Shown piece after piece: positions 15,203 to 22,923 of a stretch of DNA of 26,062 nucleotides. Location: assembly GCA_000403945.1 (NCBI GenBank), contig APFI01000052.1, positions 1 through 26,062 on the forward strand, written 5' to 3'. The DNA comes from Desulfovibrio sp. Dsv1. GTDB lineage: Bacteria > Desulfobacterota > Desulfovibrionia > Desulfovibrionales > Desulfovibrionaceae. Both the position numbers and the translations under genes were made by a program. Within the stretch, counting starts at the first letter, position 1, and every line of letters starts with the position of its first letter. The notes beneath the pieces were generated by a model. That model saw only the letters and a program-made list of their open reading frames with translations, ran no database searches and was not told the origin of the DNA.

Positions 15203-16534
15203 ATGTCCGATATCCGTTCCGCTTATACCGACAGCCTCAATTTTTACGGCAAACACAGCCCGCGCGAACTGGCCGAAACCTACGGCACGCCGCTCTACGT
15301 CTATAATGAAAATGTCCTGCGCCAGCGCTGCCGCGATCTGATGACCCTTTCCAGCCATCCCGGCTTTGGGGTCAACTATTCGGTGAAAGCCAACGCCAAT
15401 CCCGCGCTGCTGAAAATCATCCGCGAGGAAGGCCTGGTGGTGGACGCCATGAGCCCCGGCGAACTGTTCATGGACGATCTCGCCGGGTTCAAGCCGCACG
15501 AAATCCTGTACATTTCCAACAACAATTCCGACGCGGAACTGCAGAACGCGCTGGTCCACGACCTGCTGGTCAGCGTGGATTCTCTTTCCCAGCTGGACAC
15601 CCTGGGCCGCCTCAATCACGGGGGCAGGGTCATGGTGCGCTTCAATCCCGGCATCGGGGCCGGCCACCACGCCAAGGTGGTCACGGCGGGCAAGGAAACC
15701 AAGTTTGGTGTCACGCCGGACCAAATGGGCGAGGTTTTCGCCCTGCTGGCCAGGCACGAGCTGACCCTGGTCGGCATCAACCAGCACATCGGTTCACTGT
15801 TCATGGAACCCGACGGCTATCTCAACGCAGCCCAAGTGCTGCTGGGCCTGGCCGAAACCCTGCCCGACATGGCGCTGGGCAAGCTGGAAATCATCGACTT
15901 CGGCGGCGGTTTCGGCATTCCCTACCACAAGTACGAGGGGGAAGCCCGTCTGGACATGAACGATCTGGGCCGCCGCTTGCACGCCATGATCAGCTCCTGG
16001 GCCGTCCAAAACGCCTACATGGGGCGCTTTCTGGTTGAACCGGGCCGCTATGTGGCCGCCGAATGCGGCGTGCTGCTGGGCCGGGTCCATGCCGTGAAAA
16101 ACAATGGTGACAAGCGTTATGTGGGTACAAATCTGGGCTTCAACGTGCTGGTGCGCCCGGCCATGTACGATTCCTTCCACGATGTGGAAATCTACCGCGG
16201 CCAAAGCGGCGCGGAGGAAGACGGGCCCATGCCCCAGACAATTGTGGGCAATATCTGCGAGAGCGGCGACATTCTCGCCAAAAACCGCCTGCTGCCGGTC
16301 ATGCGCGAAGGAGATGTGCTGGGCATGCTCGACGCCGGAGCCTACGGCTTGGTCATGGCATCCAATTACAATCAGCGCCGCCGCCCCGCCGAAGTGCTGA
16401 TCCGGGGCGACGGCGCGGCCCGCCTGATCCGCCGTCGTGAAACCCTGGAAGATCTGGCTCGCTGCTTTGACGACCCGCTTAGCCCGAAATACGGGCCAAG
16501 GCGGCGTATGGGCGGTTTGCATGCCCACGCCTGA
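15203..16534 (+). CDS. lysA: Diaminopimelate decarboxylase LysA
   Basis: This 443-aa PLP enzyme of alanine racemase fold type III converts meso-diaminopimelate to lysine and CO2, the last step of lysine synthesis. The PLP lysine is K62 in VNYSVKANANP. Other motifs are GINQHIGSLF, IDFGGGFGIPYHKYEG for phosphate binding, VEPGRYVAAECGVLLG and GNICESGDILAK, which carries the catalytic Cys. The C-terminal DAGAYGLVMASNYNQRRRPAEVLI is also typical. ATG 15203 is chosen from AGAGGT at 15193-15198, the homology start MSDIRSAYTDSLNFYGK and the promoter position; the frame is open 73 codons further up but without plausible protein. It overlaps the MATE gene by 14 bases. Confidence 0.95.
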   Translation: MSDIRSAYTDSLNFYGKHSPRELAETYGTPLYVYNENVLRQRCRDLMTLSSHPGFGVNYSVKANANPALLKIIREEGLVVDAMSPGELFMDDLAGFKPHEILYISNNNSDAELQNALVHDLLVSVDSLSQLDTLGRLNHGGRVMVRFNPGIGAGHHAKVVTAGKETKFGVTPDQMGEVFALLARHELTLVGINQHIGSLFMEPDGYLNAAQVLLGLAETLPDMALGKLEIIDFGGGFGIPYHKYEGEARLDMNDLGRRLHAMISSWAVQNAYMGRFLVEPGRYVAAECGVLLGRVHAVKNNGDKRYVGTNLGFNVLVRPAMYDSFHDVEIYRGQSGAEEDGPMPQTIVGNICESGDILAKNRLLPVMREGDVLGMLDAGAYGLVMASNYNQRRRPAEVLIRGDGAARLIRRRETLEDLARCFDDPLSPKYGPRRRMGGLHAHA

Positions 16535-17909
16535 CCTGAGCACTTCCCCGCGTGCGGTCTGGCGGCTGACCTGGCCCCAGATGCTCATGATGTACCTTGA
16601 GTTCTTCATGGGCTTCATCACGGTCTGGGTCGCCGGACAGATCAGCGCCGAAGCGCAGGCCGCCCTGGGCATGGTGACCCAGTGCGCCATTTTTCTGATG
16701 GTGGTGATCATGGCCGTGTCCAGCGGGGGCACGGCCGCGGTCAGCCAGTCGCTGGGTGCGCTCAAGATGCGCCGCGCCCAGCGCTACATGGGCGCCATCG
16801 TGCTGGGCAGCCTGGGACTGGGACTGCTGGTGGCCGTGGGCGGCTGTTTTTTCGGCGACGGCATGCTGCGCCTGCTCATGGTGCCGGAAAGCATTTTGCC
16901 TATCGCCCGGGAACTTTGGCAGGTCACCATGCTGGCCCTGCCCGCCACGTACATCTATTCCGCCACCGGGGTCATGTTCCGCGCCACGCGTCAGGTGCTG
17001 CCGCCGCTCCGGGTGGCCGCCCTGGTCTGCGTGGTCAACCTGCTGGCCTGTCTGGGCTTCGGCCTGGGCTGGTTCGGTCTGCCCGCCTTTGGCTACATGG
17101 GCCTGGTCTGGGCCAATCTGGGCGCGCAATGCCTGGGGGCTGTCTGCAACTGCCTGCTGCTGGCCCATTCCGGCTATCTGCAACGTCGCTCCCTGCCCAG
17201 CCCGCGCTGGCTCAAGGCGGGCCTGCCCTACCTGCTGCGGGCGGCCCTGCCTGCGGGCGCGGCCCAGCTCGTCTGGCAGTCCGGCTACCTCACCCTCTTC
17301 GTGCTAGTGGCATCGCTGCCCCTAGACAGCGTCAACGCCCTGGCCGGACTCACCGCCGGGCTCAGGGTGGAAGCCCTGCTCTTCCTGCCGGGCATGGCCT
17401 TCAATATGACTGTGGCCGTGCTGGTGGGCAACAGCCTCGGCGCGGGCAAACCGCAGGAAGCCAAGCGCGTGGCCCTGAACATGGTGAGGCTGGCCGCCCT
17501 GGCCATGAGCCTGGTGGCGGCCCTGCTCTGGCCGTTCCGCCGGGAAATCGCGGAACTGCTCTCCCAGGAACCGGGCACCCAGGCCCAGATTGTCAGCTAC
17601 CTGACCTACAATCTGCTTTCCACGCCCTTTTCCATCGCCAGCGCGGTCATGGGCGGCATCATGGTGGGAGCCGGGGCCACCCGGTACAATCTGATGGTCT
17701 ACGGCGGCACCTTCTGGCTGGCGCGCCTGCCTCTGGGCTGGCTGCTCGGGCATGTTCTCTGGGGCACGGCCTCGGGCGTCTTCGCGGCCATGCTCTTCTC
17801 GCAATGTCTGCAAACCTGCATCATGATCCATGTGGTGCTCTGCCGCGACTGGGCGCGTTTCGCCATGCAGCGCCGGGGGCGGCATCACGCGGAGCGCAAG
17901 CCCGCCTGA
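16521..17909 (+). CDS. MATE family multidrug/sodium antiporter
   Basis: This 462-aa inner-membrane protein has about 12 hydrophobic helices in the MATE two-bundle layout. It starts MPTPDLSTSPRAVWRLTWPQMLMMYLEFFMGFITVW. AAVSQSLGALKMRRAQRYMGA lies after the second helix, and the second half has the matching NMTVAVLVGNSLGAGKPQEAKRV, a good MATE signature. Such proteins export cationic drugs or metabolites against Na+ or H+; the substrate here is unknown. ATG 16521 overlaps the end of lysA by 14 bases in another frame, with only a weak ribosome-binding site, so it is probably coupled to lysA. The C-terminus is a short basic tail. Confidence 0.9.
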   Translation: MPTPDLSTSPRAVWRLTWPQMLMMYLEFFMGFITVWVAGQISAEAQAALGMVTQCAIFLMVVIMAVSSGGTAAVSQSLGALKMRRAQRYMGAIVLGSLGLGLLVAVGGCFFGDGMLRLLMVPESILPIARELWQVTMLALPATYIYSATGVMFRATRQVLPPLRVAALVCVVNLLACLGFGLGWFGLPAFGYMGLVWANLGAQCLGAVCNCLLLAHSGYLQRRSLPSPRWLKAGLPYLLRAALPAGAAQLVWQSGYLTLFVLVASLPLDSVNALAGLTAGLRVEALLFLPGMAFNMTVAVLVGNSLGAGKPQEAKRVALNMVRLAALAMSLVAALLWPFRREIAELLSQEPGTQAQIVSYLTYNLLSTPFSIASAVMGGIMVGAGATRYNLMVYGGTFWLARLPLGWLLGHVLWGTASGVFAAMLFSQCLQTCIMIHVVLCRDWARFAMQRRGRHHAERKPA

Positions 17910-17971
17910 GGGGCCGGGTCCGCCCATGCCCGCACTTGCGGGCACGGTCCCGAATAAGGAGAAAACATTTC

Positions 17972-18865
17972 ATGGACAAGAACTTTACGCCGGTAAGCCT
18001 GGACGGCAGCCGAGATTTCTACGGTCTCTGGCAGCGCACCCCGCGCCGCTCCCTGGACTATACCCTGCCCAACCTCTGGGGCTGGCAGGATTATTACGGC
18101 CTGGAATGGTGCTTTGACGACAACCTCTGCTGGATCCGCCAGACCCGCCCGCGTCTGGCCTGCTGGGCGCCGGTGGGCGACTGGAACTCCGCGGACTGGA
18201 GCCGCGTGCTGCCGGATTCCTTCAGCGAAGCCGCGCACGACTTTGTCCGCGTGCCCGAGGAACTGCTGCATATCTGGCAGCGGGCTCTGCCTGGCCTGGT
18301 GGACGCCGAAGAAGACCGCGGCCAGTGGGAATACCTTTACACACAAGAGGACCTGGCCACCCTGCCCGGCAACCGCTTCCACAAGAAGAAGAATCATTTC
18401 AACAGTTATGTCAAAACCTACGGCGAACCGGACTACCGTTCTCTGGACGATGCCATGGTGGAGGACGTGCTGGCCGTGCAGGACGACTGGTGCCAGTGGC
18501 ACGAATGCGAGGATTCTCCGTCGTTGCGGGCGGAAAACGAGGCCATCAACCGGGTGCTTTCGCACTGGGACAGGTTCAGCGGCCTTGACGGAGGTTCGCT
18601 TTATGTGGACGGACAGATGGTGGCCTTCAGCGTCGGTGAAAAACTGGACGACCTGAGCCTGGGCGTGCACTACGAGAAAGGCCTCAATGGTTTTCGCGGC
18701 GTGTATCAGACTATCAACCGCGAATTTGCGCGGCACGCTGGCGAGGGCTTCACGTATGTCAACCGTGCGCAGGATCTGGACGAGGAAGGCCTGCGTCAGG
18801 CCAAGATGACCTATCTGCCCGCGGACTTTCTGCGCAAATCCAAAGCGCGCGTGCGCAAAGTCTGA
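17972..18865 (+). CDS. DUF2156 family protein (LPG synthase C-terminal-like)
   Basis: This 297-aa soluble protein resembles the DUF2156 family, with a double GNAT fold like the C-terminal aminoacyl-transfer domain of lysyl-phosphatidylglycerol synthase. Recognisable parts are NLWGWQDYYGLEWCFDDNLCWI at about residues 31-52, then LPGNRFHKKKNHFNSYVKTY at about 131-150. GQMVAFSVGEKLDDLSLGVHYEKG (about 214-237) and the C-terminal FTYVNRAQDLDEEGLRQAKMTYLP follow. Family members are stand-alone and mostly uncharacterised; acyl or aminoacyl transfer is an inference. AAGGAG at 17956-17961 supports the ATG. It lies 62 bases after the MATE gene and may share its transcript. The 211 bases between it and ssrA hold nothing I can support. 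Confidence 0.85.
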   Translation: MDKNFTPVSLDGSRDFYGLWQRTPRRSLDYTLPNLWGWQDYYGLEWCFDDNLCWIRQTRPRLACWAPVGDWNSADWSRVLPDSFSEAAHDFVRVPEELLHIWQRALPGLVDAEEDRGQWEYLYTQEDLATLPGNRFHKKKNHFNSYVKTYGEPDYRSLDDAMVEDVLAVQDDWCQWHECEDSPSLRAENEAINRVLSHWDRFSGLDGGSLYVDGQMVAFSVGEKLDDLSLGVHYEKGLNGFRGVYQTINREFARHAGEGFTYVNRAQDLDEEGLRQAKMTYLPADFLRKSKARVRKV

Positions 18866-19076
18866 CAAGGCCGGGCGTGTGCCTTCCGCTTCCCCCCGAA
18901 AATTGTCACCGTGGGACAGCCCGGACGAATTGTTGGGGATCGCGCCCATGACAGTGATCCGCCCGATAACGCCCCTGCTGCCCAAGGGATTGGGATGATG
19001 GCGCCACATCGGCGCAATCGAAAACGTAATCCCGCAAGGCTTTTTAGGCTTTACGAGACTTCGTGAGATTGTTGTT

Positions 19077-19455
19077 TGGTGGAGGCGGGGGGAATCGAAC
19101 CCCCGTCCGCGAATACTCCACGCGAAGCATCTACAGGCTTAGGTCAGGATTGAATCTCGCCGCACTGGTGGCCCCTGACCAAGCGCAACGCGGCAAGCCC
19201 GCCAGTGCAATTCTCACGGAAAACCCCGGCGAGCGCCGGTTTCCGCCAGTCTGATAAATGTCGCCGCACGGGATTATCAGACGTGGTCCCGAGCAGCGCG
19301 ACCGGCAATGCGGTCAGTTGCCCCACTGCCTAGGCAGCGTAAGCGTAGTCGTAATCGTTGTTGGCAATTACTGTGTTGCCGCTTTTTTACGAGGCCAGCG
19401 GCGCCTCGGCCTGCCACTCCGGCTTCTACATCCACGTCGAAACCAGTGCGCCCCC
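19077..19455 (-). ncRNA. ssrA: tmRNA
   Basis: The RNA is about 379 bases and rescues stalled ribosomes. On the minus strand the 5' end is GGGGGCG (19455-19449), followed by the GGTTTCGACG stretch that forms the tRNA-like domain. The 3' end has a T-arm, GGGGGTTCGATTCCCCCC, then CGCCTCC-ACCA, with CCA encoded at 19079-19077. GGGGGCG pairs with CGCCTCC as a 7-bp acceptor stem with one G-U pair. The tag frame is at 19365-19330. It is convergent with the DUF2156 gene. No clear terminator follows. Confidence 0.96.
19330..19365 (-). other. tmRNA proteolysis tag reading frame
   Basis: From the resume codon GCC (19365-19363) to TAG (19332-19330) the frame reads ANNDYDYAYAA. The YAYAA end is a hydrophobic degradation signal for ClpXP-type proteases. 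I recall this form from Desulfovibrio tmRNAs, which supports the organism call. Confidence 0.93.
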
Positions 19456-19474
19456 CAATATCCGGGTCAGCTAT

Positions 19475-19503
19475 AGAATAACCGCCTAGCCCCACTTTGG
19501 CAA
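19475..19503 (-). promoter_or_regulatory. Sigma-70 promoter of ssrA
   Basis: On the minus strand TTGCCA (19503-19498), a 17-base spacer and TATTCT (19480-19475) match at 5/6 and 4/6. Transcription would start about a dozen bases before the mature tmRNA 5' end at 19455, as expected for an RNA trimmed by RNase P. It lies directly after the stop codon of the upstream gene. Confidence 0.55.
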
Positions 19504-19505
19504 GC

Positions 19506-20045
19506 TCATCGAACGTAAAAATGCGAGAGCGGGCCTTTGAGACACATATGGTAGCGGCTGAACAGCGGATTCTTGGCATCCTGCTCCGGTTCCTGCAAGG
19601 CGGTGTGCGCCTGACAGGCCACCTCCACGCCGCGCGAAAGCAGGGCTAGGCGGGCCAGTTCCTGAAAACGGCGTTGCAGGGCCGGTCTGCGGGAAATAAT
19701 CTCGCAGATCTTTTCCGTGTCGTTGTCGCTGCCCTCGACCACCAGACGGCCTTCAGGCGACAGGTACAAATGCAAACACTCTTTCAAGTCCAGTTTGCCG
19801 GCTTCCATTTGGCCGTGCAGCAGGGCCATGAAGGATTCCTGCAATCTGTCCAGGCGCTCTTCCAGGGCCTGTGAAAGCTCATTTCCATCCCGGGTCAGGT
19901 TTTGCAGGGCGCGGGAGGCCCTGTCCGCCAACAAAGCTGACGCTTCAGTGCCGGAGTCGGACTCCACGGCCGCCGTAACAGCTGCGGAAGCGCCGGACTG
20001 GATATGGATCATACTGGCGAGGTGATTCTGGTTGTTGCTATTCAC
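19506..20045 (-). CDS. Uncharacterised 179-aa protein under sigma-54 control
   Basis: The protein has no signal peptide or membrane segment. Residues about 1-30 are low in complexity, rich in Ala and Ser (ASAAVTAAVESDSG). A helical, charged stretch at about 38-90 (RASRALQNLTRDGNELSQ, then EERLDRLQESFMALLHGQ) may form a coiled coil. A conserved-looking core follows: DLKECLHLYLSPEGRLVVEGSDNDTEKICEII and RRFQELARLALLSRGVEVA. It ends in PLSHFYVR. I do not recognise the family. The start is GTG at 20045, with GGAGGAG at 20055-20049; an ATG 12 codons later lacks such a site. A consensus sigma-54 promoter lies 118 bases upstream. The gene is monocistronic, between recN and ssrA. Confidence 0.8.
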   Translation of the reverse strand: MNSNNQNHLASMIHIQSGASAAVTAAVESDSGTEASALLADRASRALQNLTRDGNELSQALEERLDRLQESFMALLHGQMEAGKLDLKECLHLYLSPEGRLVVEGSDNDTEKICEIISRRPALQRRFQELARLALLSRGVEVACQAHTALQEPEQDAKNPLFSRYHMCLKGPLSHFYVR

Positions 20046-20162
20046 GAACTCCTCCAGTGGAGTGATGTCTCCGGCATATCGCGCCGTTGCAATGTTTCGT
20101 GTGTTTATCGCCTTGAATATTTATGGCTATTTTTTCCTTTACGCGTTCGTGCCCTCCCTTTA

Positions 20163-20177
20163 GCAAAATGGGTGCCA
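20163..20177 (-). promoter_or_regulatory. Consensus sigma-54 promoter of the 179-aa gene
   Basis: The minus strand reads TGGCAC-CCATT-TTGC (20177-20163), matching the TGGCAC-N5-TTGC consensus with no mismatch and a T after the GC. It is oriented toward the gene starting at 20045, giving a leader of about 105 bases. There is no other gene between it and that start. Confidence 0.8.
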
Positions 20178-20307
20178 GCAGGAGTCGGATTTTTTATCCT
20201 CTTAAAAGTCTAGAGAAATTCAAATGTGTTTCAGCTGTGGCGGCGCGTTGTTGACACTCCACAAACAGGGCATTTTCCCGCAAAGGCGACGAAAGCGCTA
20301 TCCGTAC

Positions 20308-20320
20308 GGCAAAATTTGCC
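20308..20320. promoter_or_regulatory. Palindrome upstream of the second sigma-54 promoter
   Basis: GGCAAA-A-TTTGCC is a perfect inverted repeat around one base. It lies about 130-145 bases upstream of the -24 box at 20177, a usual distance for an enhancer-binding protein. Its sequence differs from the palindrome near the flgF promoter, so the two promoters need not share an activator. Confidence 0.35.
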
Positions 20321-20370
20321 AGTATGGGGACGAGGATGGGAATGAGGGCAGGAAGAGGAGGGGAGAGCGC

Positions 20371-21966
20371 TTAGTTCTCCAGGCTGCGCGCCAAGGCTTC
20401 GCCTTGGGGACCGCCGCCCGCCATTCTGACCAGCTCCGCGTGGCGGGCTGGGCCATCCAGGGGCGAACAGAGCGTAAACGTGGATTCCTCACGGACCACT
20501 TTGCTGATCTGAAAGTGTTTTCGCGCCCGCGCGGCCAGTTGCGGCCAGTGAGTGATCAGCAGCATCTGACGCTGTTCCGCCAGGGCGTTGAGCTTTTCGG
20601 CCAGTTTGGTCAGGGTGAGGCCACCCACGCCAGCGTCCACTTCATCAAAGATATAGATGGCGCTTTCCGCGTCCTGTCGCACGCTGGTCAGGGCCAGCAA
20701 GAAACGCGACAGTTCGCCGCCCGACGCGATACGGTCCAGCGGCTGGGGAGGTTGGCCGGGGTTGGGCGCCCAGAGAATGCGCACACGCTCGTCCGCGATG
20801 CCCGGCCAGAGTTCATGCGGAACGAAATCGGGAATCACCCGCACCTGTTCGGAAAAACCCAGATCGCGCAGCTGGCCTTCCAGGCTGCGTGCAAAGTCTG
20901 ACGCGGCCTCACGGCGCACGGGCCGAATACGCTCGACCACAGCGGCCAGTTTTTCCGCCAGTGTGGATTCCCCTTTGGCAAGACGCGAGAGATCCAGGGC
21001 GCAGGCATCCAGAAAAGAAAGGGTTTCCTCAATTTCACCGCGCAGGGCAAGAATTTCCGGCAGGCTCCGCCGCAGTTTGCGTTTGAGCTGGGCCAAGGCA
21101 AAGAGGCGTTCCTCCACACTGTCCATGTCCATCTCTTCGTCGGGCAGAGGCGGGCGGCGCAGATGATTACTCAGATGCACAAGCTGCTGGCGCAGAACGG
21201 CGACGGCCTCGGCCTCGGGAGCCAGTACGTCGTCATCCTGGCTCATCCTGTGGATGAGGTGCTCAAACCGCCCGAGCATATCCAGCAGTCCCGGCCCGTC
21301 CTCACCGCGCAGCAGGCTCAGTGCGTCTTCATAATTTCTTCGCAGATGTTCCTGTGAGCGGACTTTGGCCCGCAATTCCTCCAGGTGTTCTTCCTCGTCT
21401 TTTTCAGGTGATACTTTATCTATTTCCTGCTGCTGCATTTCCAGCAGATCTCGCCTGTCCGCCAGATTGGCCTGTTTTTCCAACAGGGTTCTGCGCTGGG
21501 CCGAAACATGTTGCAACTGGCCGAGCAGGGCGTCGCGCTCCGCCAGCAGTTCGGGTTGAGGAAAGGCGCTTTCCATAAGCCGGGCCTGAAAGGCGGGCTG
21601 TAAAAGCTGCTGCTGGCCGTGCTGGCTGGTGTAAGTGACCAGGCGCGCGCGCAGCTCGCGCAGACTCTCCTGAGAACTCAGCGCGTCATTGACGTAGAAA
21701 CGGCTGCGGCCGCTTTTGGCCAGAAGCTCCCGCCGCAGCACCAAGTCCTGCTTCTCAAGGGTGAACAGCGCTTCCACCTGGGCCCGTTCCGCGCCCGGTC
21801 GCACCATTTCCGCGTTCAGTTTGTCGCCCAGCAGAAAGCCCAGCGCCTTGAGGATGAAGCTCTTGCCCGCGCCGGTTTCGCCGGTGAGCACATTCATGCC
21901 CGACGAAAAGTCCAGCTCCATATCCTCAATTAGGACCAGATTGCGGATGCGCAGATATTCCAACAT
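20371..21966 (-). CDS. recN: DNA repair ATPase RecN
   Basis: This 531-aa SMC-like protein acts early in double-strand break repair, holding ends together; family members are about 550-570 aa. It has Walker A GETGAGKS at residues 29-36, then QHGQQQLLQPAFQARLM, a feature of RecN. A coiled-coil middle region (about 150-350) follows. The C-terminal ABC half contains the signature RIASGGELSRFLLAL and Walker B AIYIFDEVDAGVGG, then LLITHWPQLAARA. It starts at ATG 21966 with no strong Shine-Dalgarno; a GTTGT-GA-ACAAC inverted repeat lies directly before the start codon. The frame is intact. It lies downstream of two peptide permease genes but has its own candidate promoter. Confidence 0.95.
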   Translation of the reverse strand: MLEYLRIRNLVLIEDMELDFSSGMNVLTGETGAGKSFILKALGFLLGDKLNAEMVRPGAERAQVEALFTLEKQDLVLRRELLAKSGRSRFYVNDALSSQESLRELRARLVTYTSQHGQQQLLQPAFQARLMESAFPQPELLAERDALLGQLQHVSAQRRTLLEKQANLADRRDLLEMQQQEIDKVSPEKDEEEHLEELRAKVRSQEHLRRNYEDALSLLRGEDGPGLLDMLGRFEHLIHRMSQDDDVLAPEAEAVAVLRQQLVHLSNHLRRPPLPDEEMDMDSVEERLFALAQLKRKLRRSLPEILALRGEIEETLSFLDACALDLSRLAKGESTLAEKLAAVVERIRPVRREAASDFARSLEGQLRDLGFSEQVRVIPDFVPHELWPGIADERVRILWAPNPGQPPQPLDRIASGGELSRFLLALTSVRQDAESAIYIFDEVDAGVGGLTLTKLAEKLNALAEQRQMLLITHWPQLAARARKHFQISKVVREESTFTLCSPLDGPARHAELVRMAGGGPQGEALARSLEN

Positions 21967-22040
21967 GGTTGTTCACAACTTAAAGCGATGGGTTAATAGT
22001 GCGCCGCTATTTAGGCCGCGCGACGCTGCGGCATGAAGGC

Positions 22041-22069
22041 ATTCTAGCAAAACAAGCCGTCCAAGGCAA
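22041..22069 (-). promoter_or_regulatory. Candidate promoter of recN
   Basis: On the minus strand TTGCCT (22069-22064), a 17-base spacer and TAGAAT (22046-22041) match at 4/6 and 5/6. It begins only 5 bases after the stop of the permease gene, so recN can be expressed independently. I see no LexA site I can name. Confidence 0.5.
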
Positions 22070-22074
22070 AAGGC

Positions 22075-22923
22075 CTACTGCCTGAGGCGCGGGTCCAGCA
22101 GGTCGCGCAGGCTTTCGCCCAGAAGGTTGTAGCCCAGTACGGTGATCAGAATGGCCAGGCCCGGATAAACCGAAAGCCAGGGCGCGCTTTCAATGACTGT
22201 TTTGCCTTCCATGAGCATATTACCCCAACTGGCCGTGGGGGGCTGCACGCCCAGCCCCAGAAAGCTCAAGCTTGATTCCACTAGGATGGCCCCGGCTACG
22301 CCCAGTGTGGCGGTGATCAGCACCGGCGCGAGGGCGTTGGGCAGAATGTGGCGAAACAGAATACGCCGGGTGGGGCTTCCGGCCAGGCGGGCGGCGGCTA
22401 CAAATTCGCGTTCACGCAGGCTGAGGGTTTCGGCACGCACCAAGCGGGTCACGCCCATCCAGGAGGTCAGGCCGATGACCACCATAATATTGGTAAGGTC
22501 CGGCTCCAAAAAGGCAATGACCGCCAGGATCAGGAAAAACGAGGGGAAGCAGAGCATGATGTCCACCAAGCGCATGATGGTCTCGTCCACCCAGCGTCTG
22601 AAATAGCCGCTGATCAGGCCCAGCACCGTGCCGATGCTGATGGAAATGCCCACAGCGACGAAGCCCACCCAGAGGGACACGCGCCCCCCGTAAAGCAGGC
22701 GGGAAAAAACGTCGCGGCCCAGGCGGTCGGTGCCCAGCCAGAAGCAGGGGGAGGGCGGCTCCAGAATATGGTCCAGATGCAGGGCAGTGGGCGGATAGGG
22801 AGCGAGCAGCGGAGCGCAGACTGCAGCCAGGGACATGATCAGCACAATGCCCAGCCCCAGTGAAAGCATGAGGTTGTGTCCGAAAAGGCGCCTCAGCATA
22901 TCTCTGACGGCGGCGGGAAGCAT
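22075..22923 (-). CDS. dppC: Peptide/nickel-type ABC transporter permease (DppC/OppC)
   Basis: This 282-aa inner-membrane permease has a hydrophobic N-terminal segment (about residues 16-38) and about five further helices. The periplasmic part carries LGTDRLGRDVFSRLLYGGRVSLWVG, a DppC/OppC hallmark. The cytoplasmic EAA loop reads REFVAAARLAGSPTRRILFRHILPNALAPV and the end has ESSLSFLGLGVQPPTASWGNML. It would form the channel with the DppB-type partner; the start ATG at 22923 shares one base with the partner's stop. Dipeptides, oligopeptides or nickel are possible substrates. No binding protein or ATPase gene is present in the window. Confidence 0.92.
   Translation of the reverse strand: MLPAAVRDMLRRLFGHNLMLSLGLGIVLIMSLAAVCAPLLAPYPPTALHLDHILEPPSPCFWLGTDRLGRDVFSRLLYGGRVSLWVGFVAVGISISIGTVLGLISGYFRRWVDETIMRLVDIMLCFPSFFLILAVIAFLEPDLTNIMVVIGLTSWMGVTRLVRAETLSLREREFVAAARLAGSPTRRILFRHILPNALAPVLITATLGVAGAILVESSLSFLGLGVQPPTASWGNMLMEGKTVIESAPWLSVYPGLAILITVLGYNLLGESLRDLLDPRLRQ

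Noticed and set aside
16682..18865. 727-codon plus-strand frame
   Set aside because: Most of it is an out-of-frame reading of the MATE gene; only its last part, from 17972, is the real DUF2156 gene.
18880..19020. Short minus-strand frame between DUF2156 and ssrA, and possible ssrA integration scar
   Set aside because: It has no recognisable product, no integrase nearby and no repeat of the ssrA 3' end.
20224..20901. 225-codon plus-strand frame
   Set aside because: It runs antisense into recN and has no motif or plausible start.
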